A stretch of DNA of 64,000 bases from Linepithema humile (lineage: Eukaryota > Arthropoda > Insecta > Hymenoptera > Formicidae). The translations under genes and the position numbers were made by a program. Each line of letters opens with the position of its first letter. Position 1 is the first letter of the stretch. The notes beneath the pieces are model-generated. The model was not told the DNA's origin, ran no database searches, and was given only the letters and a program-made list of their open reading frames with translations. Of this stretch, positions 23,651 to 37,618 are shown one piece after another. The stretch spans positions 29,600,139-29,664,138 of the forward strand of contig NC_090133.1 of assembly GCF_040581485.1 (NCBI RefSeq). The letters run 5' to 3'.

Positions 23651-25931
23651 CTTCTCGACAAATTTTATTCGATAACACAATAGAAGGAAGAATTACGAAA
23701 TAAGAGAACTTGCGAAAACCTAAGGCAAGAATTCTTCAGAATTTATTAATCATTTTTTACGTACGTTATGAATATTGTTAATGTTTTTCCAGTACTAATA
23801 GAACCGTGCCGAATATCTTTTTTCGCATTGTTTCTATCTCATAAAACTATACCGTTCAATCTTTCTTTTTTTTTTTTTTTTTTTTTTTAAGAGTGATGTA
23901 ACATCTCTTATATTCCGTTTTATTTTGAAAAAATGGGATATTTCTTCATCAATATACACTGGTTTAATAGATTACAAAATACATTCGGTATCAGGTACGC
24001 CTTAAGACACAAGTCCAGTGCTGCGTACGCCTTGAGTACGCCCTAAATGTGCGTACTTGAAGTATTAAGGCGTGTGCATCTGACACAGAGTGTTCAAGAA
24101 TACATATAGTACAAATAGATTATATAGATGTCGAAATGTGTAGTAATATAGCTTATATACATTTATAAAGATGGTTTAGAAATAGGGATCTGACCACTGC
24201 TACTCCAATCATGTGATATATAGAGTGCTGTTTGATGCGCACAGCATACGTTGCATATATGCCAGGTTGTAAGTAAAGCATTATGTCGCTCGAATCGAAT
24301 TTTCTTCATCATCATAGAAATTGTTTTGTCGGGATACGATTTTAATAAATGTTGAAATTTACTAACATGCTCTTAGATATTTGCAACATTATCAGTTCGG
24401 ATAATCTATAATTAGAAATACTTTTATACAAGTCATAACTGCAATAAGTTGTTTCTCAATAATAATATATGGTAAAATATACATACACTATGCACTTTGT
24501 AAGTACACATTTATATTTGAGAGTAACAATTGACAGAAACTGAGTGAGAGGGCGGGAGAAAAAAAGGAGGAGGAAGAGAGAGGGAGGGGGGAGAAAGGGC
24601 GGGGGGGGGGTAAATTATTTTATATAATAATATATCTTCTGTAGAGATTGTAAGGCTGCAACAAACAGGAAAGGTTCATTAATATGTACACTTGTATATC
24701 ATGCAGGAAACGTTTTGGATTAATTAAAATGATGAAAACATACGCAGTATAATCCTCGAGCAGTACAGCAAGAGAAGCGGATTATTTTCTCATAAATTTT
24801 CACGTTTTCTCCATACTGTGTGCTATTACCATATCAGATCTTTTATGTAGTATAACTGAACATATATAAGAACGTAACGCGTATAGAAATATTTCGAATA
24901 AAAATATTTAAAAAATGCTTCAGGCAAAAGTTGCGAGAACAGGAAAAAAAGATATTCATATTGGTCATTTCATCAGAAAATCGCTGAATCGATTGGCAAT
25001 ATTAATTTTTACAATTTTACAAAGTGTATCAATGCACCTACAAAATGTAATGAAATTTTTTTTAACAATTTTTTATATCTTTTACATTAATCGATTTCTC
25101 TCGTTATTTCACGTATAAAAATATGAAGATAACGGAATTAAAAAGCATATTAGGTATTTCATGTTTTATATAAAAAATATTATGATAAAATGCAAAATAT
25201 ATCAAGAAGTTCTCAACGAAAAAGAATTTAATTATGCTATTTTATATATATTTTCTATATTTCGACATTAGCTACAAGAATATGCAATAAAAAATTTTTT
25301 ATTAAAGTTTCTATTAAAAAATTCCAAGATAATCTTCATATAATCTTAATGCTTCCATCCAACGTCAACTTGTAACACCAATTTCTTTTTTCCTTAAAAC
25401 TAAGCAACGTTTACCCGAAACATTTTCTTGAAGAGTGCTTTTCTTTTTGTATACATTTGTATATATTTCAGATTAACATATAAAATGAAACATCCTGTAC
25501 GCGCGTAGCATTTGTATGTATGTTTACTGAGCTATAAGTCCTATACATTTAACGACAGAAAGATGGTTATAAAATTATTAATATTTTTGTTTCCTAGTCA
25601 CATGTTTACGCAATTATATCAGATGTCAATAATGCATTTTCATTTCAAGATTTCTCAGGCTGTACGCGTTGTATCTAAATGTTTGTGCATCAGGACTATG
25701 CTTCATAGTTTCGCATCTTTAAACAATTGACATTCAAAGATTAAAAATATAGCTAAAATATTAACAATAACTAATATAGCAATAGAATTTTTTATCAGTA
25801 ATCATGATGTAGAAACCTAGATATGATATGTATGACTCGAAAAGTCTTAAACCGAAATGTTGACGTCTGGTGTATATTAAGGGTGAACGATCATAAATAC
25901 TATATAAGGAATGAAATTTTAAATCTCCATT

Positions 25932-25973
<42 letters not shown>

Positions 25974-28900
25974 ATAAACATTTTACACACAGTGTTGTAA
26001 TTGCACATGCTGTATCTGATTTAAATTTCACTAGACGGTAAATTTTGCTCTCTATCTTTAGTGATTAACCGAAAGTCAGTTCAAATATATATATGCATAA
26101 GAATCAGAATATAAGTTATACAATACCTAGCGCGTATATCTATTTTAAGTTCATATATAAGCGGGAATTATAATAAAATAATATTAATTTGTTATATGTA
26201 TTTATGATGTATATTCGCGACTTTGATTTAATTTAGTGTCAGAATTCTACGTTTAAAGTTTGACTCATATGAGAGTCCAACAGGTAGATTTATAGTAAAT
26301 ATCTTACAGTTACAATAACAAAAATAATCGGCATGCAAACAATGATTGGCATTGCAATGTTTTAAGTTTATATATAAATACAAAGTAACGCAAACCGTTA
26401 ATAGAGCATTATTTAAAAAATGATTAACAATAATATTTAAGATCAAATAGTTTTCACTATTGTTTTATCGCGTAAGAATTATATGTAACATTTCTTTTTT
26501 ATTACTGTAGAGTCATTGTTATGTTGTATCGTTGTACTATACTGTTGCATTAACTTTAGATTTCTTTATAAAAAAGATGACATATACAGCCAAAGAAGCG
26601 ACATGTTTTCATAAGCGCACCGCGCGAAAGGTTAACTGAGTATAATACGATATTTCTAAATGGTAAATTGTAAAATGATAGAAGTATTAAAAAATATGCA
26701 CTATCTTTATTCATATTGATATTTATTTAAAAAGTCAATGGTTATTCTTTTAAACAAATGAATAAAATTTCATTAAATATTGATGTTTCGTTGATTAGAC
26801 TGCAAATAGTACTTAAATAACGTAAATAAAAATTAATGCAAGATGGATATTGATGATTGTGCGCGCGCGTATTTTAAGTTTTTAATTTTTGTTATTTTAA
26901 GATGTTCTCTCGTACAGGCACTTCCCATATAGCACAAAACTCTTTTCTTACATTGTAATACAATGTTGTAATATTGCAATCTCACAGCACAAGTTTTTTT
27001 CCAATCAATATCACAATTACGTCTGTGAAATATTGGAATAAAAATATATGAGATTGATTATCTTCTCTTTTTCTACATAACACAATACATATAATATAAT
27101 GTTATATAATTTTACAAAATAATTTATTACAATTAATATATATTTGTCATTTGCTTCTAAATATACTAGAAATTGAAGTCGCGTGCATACGGTTTATATG
27201 AGCTTTGGAATAGATAAAAGCTTCTTCATTCTTAACTGCTATTTTTAATCACTTGTGCTAATTTGTACTGAATTGACATGCATACATTGCTGATATAAAA
27301 GCTTAATAGAAATGATTTCGATGGTTAGTCTGCAATGCATTTCTTTATTTCTTTAGATAGGTTGGTCTCGCGCATCTACTAATCACTTACCAGCACAAGT
27401 GGCAATTAATCAATTGAAACTATGTAATTTGAACTTTTCCTCTTATTCTATTCTTCTACTATTTACATTTACTAATCACATGACCATATGAGCATGCTTG
27501 AAATGAAATGTTGCAAATGACAAATTCATTCTTTGCAATATTGCAATCTTGCAATCTTGCAATAAAATATTTCTGCAATTTTTCTGTGCTATACGGTTTC
27601 ATACACGCAATGTTCTACGATTTAAATCGCAAAGACCACTTGGTTATATATAATATATATAAATTACTTTCATATATCTCTTCTAGATACATTTAATCGT
27701 ATTTCTTTATCTAGTCCAAATATGTAATATACGAAATATACCCAAATAATGGAATCAAATATCTCATTTTTCAAAGGATTTAACAGATACAGAGTACGAA
27801 ATGCGTGTAATGTTAATTCCGCTAATAGTAGTAGATATAGAATCATTTAATCGATAATTTTAACATCGATATTTGCTACAGATTATTAAATTTATGATTG
27901 TGCTTGTTGTATTATCTATGTCGTTGTTATACGCATATGCAAATTGATGTAGAACAAATGGCGTTATATTATATTTATGGAGAAATTGATTTTATTAAGT
28001 ACCGATAATAAGCTGTTAAATTGCATTCGTTTTGCATTACATTTATATATTTTTATGTGCGTTGTAATAAATCACTCTTGTAAAATAACCAAAAAAAATG
28101 TCGATTTTAAAATGACGAATAAAATAAAGACGCGGGGAACTACCTGTTTTATTCTGTATGGTGCGCAAATTGCTTTCGAATCTACTGTACATGCGCAGTT
28201 TTGGAATGCGCTTTTGGAGATGATTGTTAAGTGAAATTTATATGTACATAAATAGAAAAAAATATTTTATAATTTTATGTTAGAAAAATGAAGCACTATA
28301 TGGAGTATAGCAAAAACCGTGATACATATGAATATAGGGTGTTTTTCTTGTTAAAAAATGCACATTAATATGTGTGGAATTTTTTTCTTATGAAACTATG
28401 CTTTTAAGAAAGACAACTTCAAATTCCGTTGAGTGCTTGTATCTATTATACGAATTAGTAAACATTATGAGTTACTACTTCTCTGTATTTGTGTTCTTAA
28501 ACACTGTTGTTTAAACTATGACTATCTATCTATCGATCAAATTTATCTATCAGTTTGTGTCAAATCTTGTCACTGACTGATTATGATTATTGCTAAGAAT
28601 TTGCGTACTTATTGTTAACAGTTTTTGACATAATACATTCTCTTCAATATTACCTCTTTGCCGAACATGGTTACAATTTTTGTCAAGTGTTGTGAAAATT
28701 ATTCTCAGCGAGTGTTTGCTCCGTTCTCTTATTCGCCTATTAGGATGCCAATTATTCAAATATGATTGACTGTAGTAACGAACTGCAGCATGTGTCTACA
28801 TTGTTTTCTTGAACAAAATTTTTATGATCATTATGAAAAAAAACCTGCGAATGCTTGAGGCTTTTAATTTCTCATTGGAGGCATATCAAGTTGTAATATC

Positions 28901-30685
28901 AAAGCGAGAAATTGCTAAAAATCATGTATATTTTTCTCTTGCACTGTACATTAAGATAAATTAGTTTTTTTTGCATGTACCATCACTAGCATTCGGTAAC
29001 ATAGATTAGTGTAAAATATGCTTTAACCAGGAATCTTAAGCACTCGCTATATAGCGTTGCATAATAGTACATAACGCAAACAACGTTAACTTATTCGTAT
29101 TGCCACAATAGCTAAAAGAAATTAGTTACCCGCCGCTTCTCAAATTCTTGAGCTATGTGCAATTAACATTTCGACAAGTATATGATGTCTGTTCGGAAAC
29201 TTGCTGAACTTTTAAAATAGCTCGCTAATGCATCGATTTAGCGGAGCGCGGCAAACGTTGCTGCCTAAGGGCGATTTGCTTTGCACAAACTATATCATTC
29301 GATCTTGCTTGGTTATACTGTTGCGTTTCTTTTAATAAGCATGTGTTTGATTCAACCGTTTGACTCAACCAAAGTTCTACCCTCGTGTGAATCGTTTTCA
29401 CCATTCATAGCTTCATTCTGAATATTATTTTCAACATTTCAAATGTTTCAGTGAAAGATTTTTCTAGTTTCATATAGAATTTTATACGAATTCGTTGCTT
29501 GCAAAGAGAATTCATTTATTTCGAGAAAAATCATAATACATGTTAAACATATGTTCACAAAAAAGAAACGCAGCACAAGCTAGATAAAACTACTACGGTT
29601 TGTGCGACATAGTTGGCCAAACTCACCTCTAGACAGCAGCGCTTGCCGTATCTAAGTGGACACAGGCTATTTTGAAAGTTGGAGAATTTTCTTGCAAACG
29701 TCGTATAACAACCGCGATTTTATATTGCGATTAAATATTGTCGCGCCACAAAGGTCATTTTATAGAAAAAGAGTTTCAGTCTTTGTTCTATTAAACGTAA
29801 TTTGATAAATGCCACTGTGAAAAATGCTTATATTAAATGCCAATATTTTATCGTGAAAAAATTTTAACATCGCATAGTAAGACATATACACTGAAATTTA
29901 TTGTGCAGCAAAATAATTTTGTTATCCAAAGACGTAATTTAATGATAAGGTATTGTTTTATCTCCAACAGTATATTAAGCTTCCTTATTACAATTACACT
30001 CGATATATTGCGTATATACTGCGTATTACAGTAGTTTCTTTTTTCAATATTACTTACATGTTTTTGTTAAAACGAAAAAAGTAAGGACAATAACGAGTAA
30101 TACTCGATTGTTAACGTATGTAACCACGTCCTCGATTGTTGTATTTATTGATATCCTTTTAACAATTTAACGAGTTATCAATTCCTACCTGTTGGTTCAT
30201 AGATCTTGTTTAAATTAATTATTCATATTTCTTCCATTTGAAAACAATTATATGTATAACATACATGCATATGTACACATCAGTATGTAAAATACACATG
30301 AATAAACTATTGTATATTTTCGTGTTTTTATTTGATGTCTATTATATCGACTTTCTTTTAATTGTGTATCTACAAACTTATTTGTCACTGTATGAATAAT
30401 CGAGAATATTTTACAAATCACTAGAACATAACATTGCGCGCTCTACACGCGCTCAATTTATCATTAAAAATATCAAATATAGTATAAAAGGAAAATACAA
30501 TACCGATCAAAATAAAAGTGAAAATTTACGTTTTATCACGTTTAATTCGACAAATCACACGTTAATAGTTATATCTGCCGGCAAATATTGGCAATAAGAG
30601 AAATTAATTAATTATTAAATTTATGTAAGAACTTGAAACATTTCTTTAGAATAATCAACTTGTCCGATATCAGTTGAATAACAGA
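23651..30685. other. AT-rich 3' UTR and intergenic DNA
   Basis: About 7 kb with no recognisable gene. The proximal part is probably PPP2R3 3' UTR (an AATAAA at 24898). It includes a poly(T) run near 23870, a purine tract at 24541-24612, a (TA)n/(GT) patch near 25935-25975 and short CG alternations (26870). Short open frames here lack family resemblance. Confidence 0.45.
24541..24612 (+). repeat. Polypurine tract with G runs
   Basis: About 70 bases of nearly pure purine, with G runs of 3-10 at the right end. Could form a triplex or G-quadruplex. Confidence 0.8.
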
Positions 30686-31215
30686 TTCTAGACCATTTCT
30701 TTTTTTAAGATATAAAATTTCAATGCATCGCAATAAAGAAGATGCACATTCTCAAGTTCTAGGTCTACCAAATGTTATAATGTAAAATTAAAATAAAACA
30801 AAAATGAATAAAATGTACATTGTAACATTAATGTACATTTTGTTCATCTTGATCTAGAATGTTATAATGTCATAACATTTGTTAGAACATTAGGTTAGAA
30901 CTTTGGAATGTACATCTTCTTTATTGCGATTCATTGAAATTTTATATTTTAAGCAAAAAAATGGTGTAAAAATAGTTCTAGAATTTTAGAATTAAGAATA
31001 AGATTTCAATGCTGTATTCAATCACTGTAAAGTTTTAAGCCTACCAAATGCTATGATATAAGATTTTAAGGAATAGAAATAAATAACATGTACATTTTAA
31101 CATTAATATACATTTCATTCACTTTTATAGTTTAGAATCTTATATCATGGCATTTGGCAGGTATGGAACTTTGCTATGATGCATTGAAATCTTATATCGT
31201 AAAAAAAGAAGTATG
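30686..31215. repeat. Imperfect inverted repeats of the CATTGAAATCTTATA family
   Basis: 30690-30750 (ACCATTTCTTTTTTTAAGAT...) is inverted at 30905-30965 (...TTTAAGCAAAAAAATGGT) around a centre with paired ATGTACATT motifs. A second, looser copy spans about 31005-31215. Likely two degraded MITEs of the family also seen at 22615. Confidence 0.55.
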
Positions 31216-31961
31216 TATATATATAGCCCAACATTTAGCCATCGGTTTCTTTTCTGATTTTTAACGTTCTATCGTATGATAAATTCATATAGCATTTATA
31301 ATATAATATTATAATAACAAAGTATTTATATAATCTTTAAATGTTTTGTTTTAAAACAAATATGTAAGTTGAAAAAAAAAAGATCTTTCATCATTATATG
31401 ATAAGATTCAATAGAGATGATGTATGGGTTGATAAATGATAATAGAGGAATATAAATACACTACGATTGCATAATTATTTACACAAGTAATAAAATAAAA
31501 ATTACATATGCTATGCTTTTATAAATAAAATTTTTACTTGAGAACTTTTTAAGAAAATGTGACACAAGCGGACTGCACTGACAAGAGTTTATGTTATTTA
31601 CGGGAAAATTCATATATGTATTCGAATCTGAGAATATAAATATATGTGCAATCATTTAACATTTTACATCTTTCCATACGTCTCGTCACTCACACACGCG
31701 TGCGCGCGCGCGCGCATCGATAGAAATGCAAATTATTGTTATAAAATTTCTAATGTGATGCTAAAAAATGAAAAAAGCAAAAAGTAAAAGAGAAGACTTT
31801 TTTTAAAAAGTTTATGTTTATAAACTTTTTAAAAAATGTTTATGTATATAATTCTTCAAATATTCCTTTACTTTTTTATTTTCTCTGGTATGTTTATAGG
31901 ATGGACTTTTTTATCTTGAAAAATACTCTTTACTATCTTATCACAAGTAAATGAATAGTTC

Positions 31962-32160
31962 TACACTGTAAAAAAATTCGATAAATTTACGCAATTAAGA
32001 TGTAAAAATTACGTGATAAATAATGGAAATATAACTAAGTAAATAGTATAAAATTTATGAAATTATGTAAATTTACATTATATATTTAGTAAATTTCCGT
32101 TATTTATCGTGTAATTTTTACATCTTGGTTGTGTAAATTTACCGATTTGTTTACAATGTA
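31962..32160. mobile_element. Tc1/mariner-like MITE (CACTGTAAA ends)
   Basis: Terminal inverted repeats of about 68 bp: TACACTGTAAAAAAATTCG... against its inverse ...TTTGTTTACAATGTA. Ends flanked by TA suit Tc1/mariner. Non-coding. Confidence 0.7.
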
Positions 32161-32285
32161 TGAGAAGATTCGATTACTATTCTGTGTATGACAAAAGGAA
32201 TTCTCCTCTTTGTTATAATCCATCATATATACATATACGTCATACGTACATATACATCATATATACACATATGTATATATGATGG

Positions 32286-32295
<10 letters not shown>

Positions 32296-32319
<24 letters not shown>

Positions 32320-32337
32320 GCGCACACACACACACAT
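32296..32337. repeat. (AC)n microsatellite
   Basis: About 20 AC units with a short CGCG interruption. Confidence 0.9.
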
Positions 32338-32341
32338 GTAT

Positions 32342-32507
32342 AGGATGTCCATAAGGTTGAGAGCAATTTATACAGTGTGTTCTTCTACTGTTATAATTTA
32401 ACAAATTAAATTTGTTGCATGTACCGTAAAGATACTTAAAACTTTTTTCACCTACTGGACTTCATTAACACACTATAAATTTGCTCCCAACCTTTACGAA
32501 CACCCTT
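32342..32507. mobile_element. MITE with GGRTGTYCRTAAGGTTG ends
   Basis: About 40-bp inverted ends: GGATGTCCATAAGGTTGAGAG / CTCCCAACCTTTACGAACACCC, then ...TATACAGTGTGTT / AACACACTATAA. Likely Tc1/mariner-type (inference). Confidence 0.6.
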
Positions 32508-32718
32508 TATATATATGTACGGTATTCAATCATTCAGTTACATCACACACGCATAGCGCGTCTCTATTTCTTATTTATTTCTATAGAAAAAATTTTATAA
32601 ATCGATACGCTACTCTACACGTCGCGATCTCATTTTATATAGAACTTTTATTATCTTATAATCGACTTATATTAGAAAATATGCACGCGAAATGCGAAAT
32701 ATTACAAAGATCTTGTTA

Positions 32719-33618
32719 CTAGGTGCGCAACTAAGTTTCCGGGTTTCACACATGAATGGCGCTAACGATACATGTAGTCGATATACATGTCTAAAGTTGT
32801 GTTTTTTTATTAACTTGGACATCTGTCAACAATAACCAGTTATAATACCAACACATATCGCAACGCAAAAATTTTTTTTCTAACAATAAAGATGTCGAGT
32901 TTTGTGCCAACTAAACAGCATTTGCGGGAAGCTTTGCTTTTCTGCTTCAACTTGAAAGAAAATGCAGCTGAAGCAGGTCGTTTGCTTAAGAAAGCCTACG
33001 GCAAACATGCACCATCGAAAACTACCTGTAAAGATTGGTTTAAACGCTTCAGAAGTGGCGATTTCGACACTGAGGACAAGGAGCGCTCCGGAAGACCAAA
33101 AACATTTGAGGACGCCGATCTGCAAGCGTTATTGGATGAAAATGATACGCAAACACAAGACAACAACAACTGATAAATTTGAACCATGCATTGCTCGAAA
33201 AACGGCCAGAATGGGACACGAGACACGAACGAGTAATATTGCAGCACGACAACGCTCCGTGCCATCGCACTTCCATCGTCCAGGACACCATCAAAACGCT
33301 GAAATGGGATCTGCTACCGCACCCGCTGTATTCACCAGACCTGGCCCCTTCCGATTATCACTTGTTCCGGTCGATGGCGCATGGCTTGGCTGGGCTACAC
33401 TTGGCCAATTTCGAAGAAGTGCAGAATTGGTTGGATGAATGGTTTCGATTCAAAGACGCGTCGTTTTATCGTCGCGGTATTCATGTATTGCCAGAGAGAT
33501 GGCAAAAATGTGTAGCTAGCGAGGGACGATATTTTGAATAAACCGTTTTTTGTATTTCTCTTGAAATTTTCCATTTTGCATTGATAAAAAAAACCCGGAA
33601 ACTTAGTTGCGCACCTAG
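32719..33618 (+). mobile_element. Internally deleted mariner (mauritiana-like), 900 bp
   Basis: Terminal inverted repeats CTAGGTGCGCAACTAAGTTT and inverse, flanked by TA at 32717-32718 and 33619-33620. The transposase N-terminus starts at the ATG of 32892 (MSSFVPTKQHLREALLFCF). The helix-turn-helix region runs to about 33160, then roughly 400 bp are missing. That removes the first catalytic aspartate, and the frame shifts. The C-terminal part (about 33180-33541) keeps HDNAPCH and YSPDLAPSDYHLF, the second and third residues of the D,D34D triad, and ends at the usual ...ASEGRYFE. Non-autonomous but with intact ends. Confidence 0.9.
32892..33541 (+). pseudogene. Mariner transposase with central deletion and frameshift
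   Basis: The two coding halves lie in different frames; the GDE-containing centre is deleted. Start and stop match full-length mariner transposases of the Mos1 type (about 345 residues), here reduced to about 210 codons. It cannot be catalytically active. Confidence 0.88.
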
Positions 33619-33620
33619 TA

Positions 33621-34552
33621 TATACTGCCAGGCTCCAGATACATGTGCGAATAAGTGCACGAATATATCCGTATGTCATAAGTAAAGATAATAAAAATTA
33701 ATACAAATCATCATTTTTAAATTCGTTTAGCTAAAAAAATAAAATTGGTTAATGTTTATTATGTAACGTAGAATAGGATTGTGCGAATTAATGGCCATAA
33801 AATCGTATACTATTGATGAATAATCTAAGCGCCATATTCATATAGAAGCTTCTTGAATAATTTTATACTGTCTCAATAAAAGAGATCATATAACATTCGA
33901 TATTATAGGTACCGAGTTCAGATATTTATTTCCAATTCGTGCGTGCATGCATGCGTGTGTGCACGAGTGTGTGCTGCATCTAAATTTACAATTAAATATT
34001 TTTATATATCATACAATATCCAAAGTGAAGAAATTATAAATCAGTAATTATAAATCACTGATGATTTCGTTCTACGATTTTTCCATCACCAAATTAAAAA
34101 ATGCACAGATATATTGATTTGTGAAATCAACTTTGTTATGGAACCTATATTTTGTATAGTATAGAGGATACATGGCACGATAAAAATAATTTTGAAAACA
34201 CGCCGCAGATATTAAAATCACAAAAGTGGGTTATTTTTAATGATATTTAATATATTTTACTACTAAATATAAAATGTGTTTGATATTTCGAGACCAAGTT
34301 TAAGATAACATTATACGTTTTATATATAGAATAACACAAGCCGTAAATACACCCGTGCTTCCAACTCTGTTGCATTAAATAAAAATATATGTCATAGATG
34401 ATATTTTTATAATTAGTTGAGTTTGGTGATTCGCACATTCGTTAAAGTTGCTCGTACAGACATCAAAATGATTGTTTAAGGCAAGAATATCTTATTTCGT
34501 TACTCTGCAATTTCCTTCTATAACCGAATCGTCGTGCGTCGTATAAAATATC
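33621..34552. other. Intergenic AT-rich DNA
   Basis: No gene seen. A GTGCATGCATGCGTGTGTGC alternation lies near 33940-33980. The left neighbour is the mariner and the right neighbour the 3' end of LPGAT1. Confidence 0.5.
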
Positions 34553-37500
34553 TCACCAAAAGCAAGATAGCACGTACGCAAGCATGCTATAATGTATATA
34601 ACTAGAAGTTATGAAAAATAAATGAAGGACTAGGAATCTCAGTGGATCCTGATGTACTTTGGAACTTCCTCTAGTCGAACCATTTGGCCCGAGAAATGTT
34701 CCATGTTTATAAAAATGTTCCAAGAGTGTTTCTTTTTCTACCCATCTGTCGTATAACCATTTGGATAATTGTTCTGGCTCGCGAGGAACCTACGAATATC
34801 GCGCTGTACAATAATGCACAATTGTGCGAAGACATTATACCTCACATTAAGTTACTTACCACTGAACTAGGGAAAAGTCGATAGAATAACACAGTCTCGC
34901 ACGGAGGTCTCGAACCAGTTACAATAGTAGGTAAGTCAAGCGGCTTACCTTGAGGATACGCTATCGTTATATCAAGAACCCAACTAATTTCTGGTTTAGC
35001 TACTGTCATATCTGTAAATATTGAATATCACATATAATATTTACTGCTCGCTTTACTTCACTCGCAACAATTACGTTAAAATTTGCATATAATTTGAAAG
35101 CATCAATATATTGTAAATCAACCCTTTTTCAATGAAATTATAGTCAAACTTCAATATTAATATGTTTTTTCAATTTTCTTCAATATCCTTCTTCAGCTGA
35201 TTTCCATTATTTTATGTTTACTTGACCGTGTGATCACATTAGAGTGAGAAAAAGCAAATAAAAGACAGAAGATATTATGCGACGAATTTTAATATTCATC
35301 CATAATAACAGAAGATATCAAAGAAAAGAAACCTATAATCCGTAATAATGAATATTTTCCTCATTATTTCTCTTTACATACTGCATGGTATCTTCTATTT
35401 TTATTCGTTATTTCACTCTAACGATAAGACAAACGTAAAGTAGTGAAAGAATAGCGTAAGAAGAGAAGCGGAAAACAAAACATTTTCTTTAAATCGCCGG
35501 CTTTAATCTTGTTTCTAATATCCTATTTTATTTGCAAATATACGCCTGTTCTATTATTCAGAATGAGAGTACGCGCTATCTGGATATTATTAGGAGTAAG
35601 GAAAGCTTGATCAAAAAGAAAATCCATCGAATCGCGCTTTATCAATAACTAATGTTCGCTCCTTTTTGAACATATCGTTGTTACCCACGTTCATATACAA
35701 CCTATTTTAATCTTTTAATGCATCATTACTATATGCGCGTAATCTATGGAAATAACTTCAACAAGTTTTGTTTTCTTCTGATCACACAAAAACCGAACCA
35801 CACAGACCTTTGTTTTTCCTTGATGCATACTGATAATGATGAAATCGACGTCACTCAAAACGCGAAAAACAAGAATATAAACGAAACAACAAAAACGTGT
35901 GTGTATTCATTAATAAGGTCTGTGCATGCAAAGTTTCATCAGTGTGATTAATTTAGAGACCGAGAAATAGACACACTTTCTTGAAACTTTTTGTAAAACG
36001 ATTTAATATATAATATTGAATGAGTTTTAATACGAAATGTAGTCTTACTTGGTCGACTATTTAATTGTTGATCCTGCGTGATATCTCTTCTCGGTACCGG
36101 TCCAAGAGTGTCAAATATCGTTTGCATGGCACCTACTCTCGGCAGAGTCACATTCTCAAGAATAGGCAAATTATTTTTCTTGGCGTATTTTTGCGAGGTC
36201 TCCCGTCTTTTGCATAGAAAGCCTCCTTCTGGGAAGAGTACCATCCACTTTCTATCTCGTGGTATGTAAGATTCTTTAAGATGTTTTTCTAATTGTTTTA
36301 AACTTTCTTCCCTTCGTTTACGACCCTGTAGTTATCTAATATATAATGGCTGAAGATAATGGGCAATAATGGACCTATCCTTGAATTCTTTAATACATTC
36401 TCAAGAAGCAAATTCATACTTACCGATACGATGAAAAAATCTTGATGTAATATAGAAACTATTCCAAAATTGGTAAATTTGAATATTCTGTCCATTATCC
36501 ACATTAAATTGGGCAAAACATTTGCCTTAGCGTTAAACGTTGTCATTAATATAGGAACATCACCAGTGCTCTGATGATTCGCTATAACTAATGTTTTTTC
36601 ACTTATGATCTCCTGTATGTCATCACCTTGTTCTATTACTAATAAACAACAAACATAAATATTATCTTTAGATCTACTTATTGGTTATTCTTTCTCAATT
36701 TGTATTTGCATCGCTTGTACTTACTGTCGTAACCTGCAGACCAAGTCCACATAGACACCATTGCCAACAACCAATGAAAAAATAGACCTTCGATTCGCCA
36801 GTACACTTGGGGTTGATATACTTTTACAGGAAACAATAACATCATCCATACCACATATGTAGGTATGCAATAGACATTGTTTAATATCACAAATACTGTC
36901 CGAATGACACATTTCAATAAAGTCACTGTATTGCTGATTATCCTGCAAGATGTACTTTTATCCAAATTTTTTCCCCGTCTTGAATATTCTTTTACAAATT
37001 GTTTATTTGATTACAACAAAAAGATTATGGTTATTAGATCATGCAAATTTCAACTAAACTCAGATGCTTCAAGTGCTTTTATATATATAATTTGAGTGTC
37101 AATAAACTGATGAGGATGAGGTTGACTGCATATTAAACACCTTATAAAATCCTTAATTATAGCCAGAAGATTATGCAAGCCAATCTAGAAGACCCCATAT
37201 ATACAAATAATGTGCATGGATCTTTATATTCGAAATAAGATATGTAATTATGAAAGTATTGGTTTTAAAAGCTATGTTCATTAAGAGCTTTTTTCCATAT
37301 TTTTACGAATGCTATCTGCTCTCAAAATCTATTACCTTTTTTTAAACACATACACTCATACACACAATACTTTCTCCTTTCTCCTTTCTCCTTCTTTACT
37401 CACTTTATACACAATGTAAGGTTAAGACAACACGTTTTTCACGAAGCATACAAATATCTTTGTATGCGATATTTACATAAAAACTGATCTCGCACATTAT

Positions 37501-37618
37501 TTAGCAATTTGAAAATATATAACAAATGGTACAATTGTAAAAGATCATGCGATATATACGAGAGAATGTACAAATGTTACCTGACAAAAGTAGAAGCGGC
37601 AGAAGTGGAGTCAGTCAT
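34553..37618 (-). CDS. LPGAT1: Acyl-CoA:lysophospholipid acyltransferase, LPGAT1-like
   Basis: ER membrane acyltransferase of the AGPAT/PlsC family that re-acylates lysophospholipids. Exons: 37581-37618, 36725-36942, 36424-36638, 36049-36325, 34860-35011, 34553-34789; phases join to 378 residues (human LPGAT1 is about 370). The first exon codes only 12 residues plus a split codon. Residues 20-50 and 60-80 hold hydrophobic segments (VFVILNN, WLLAMVSMWTW). The catalytic NHxxxxD box is NHQSTGD at 106-112, the substrate-binding box is FPEGG at 188-192, and RRETSQKYAKKNNLP is the family signature following it. A C-terminal hydrophobic segment ends the protein. The start is inferred by phase; a TTG-initiated reading of exon 2 was rejected. 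Confidence 0.92.

Noticed and set aside
34895..34930. tRNA-like B box (GGTTCGAGACC, read on the minus strand)
   Set aside because: It lies inside an LPGAT1 coding exon that translates correctly in phase, and no A box or cloverleaf can be drawn.
36943..36965. TTG-initiated N-terminus for LPGAT1
   Set aside because: A good acceptor at 36943 and a 12-codon ATG exon at 37581-37618 with matching phase explain the start better.
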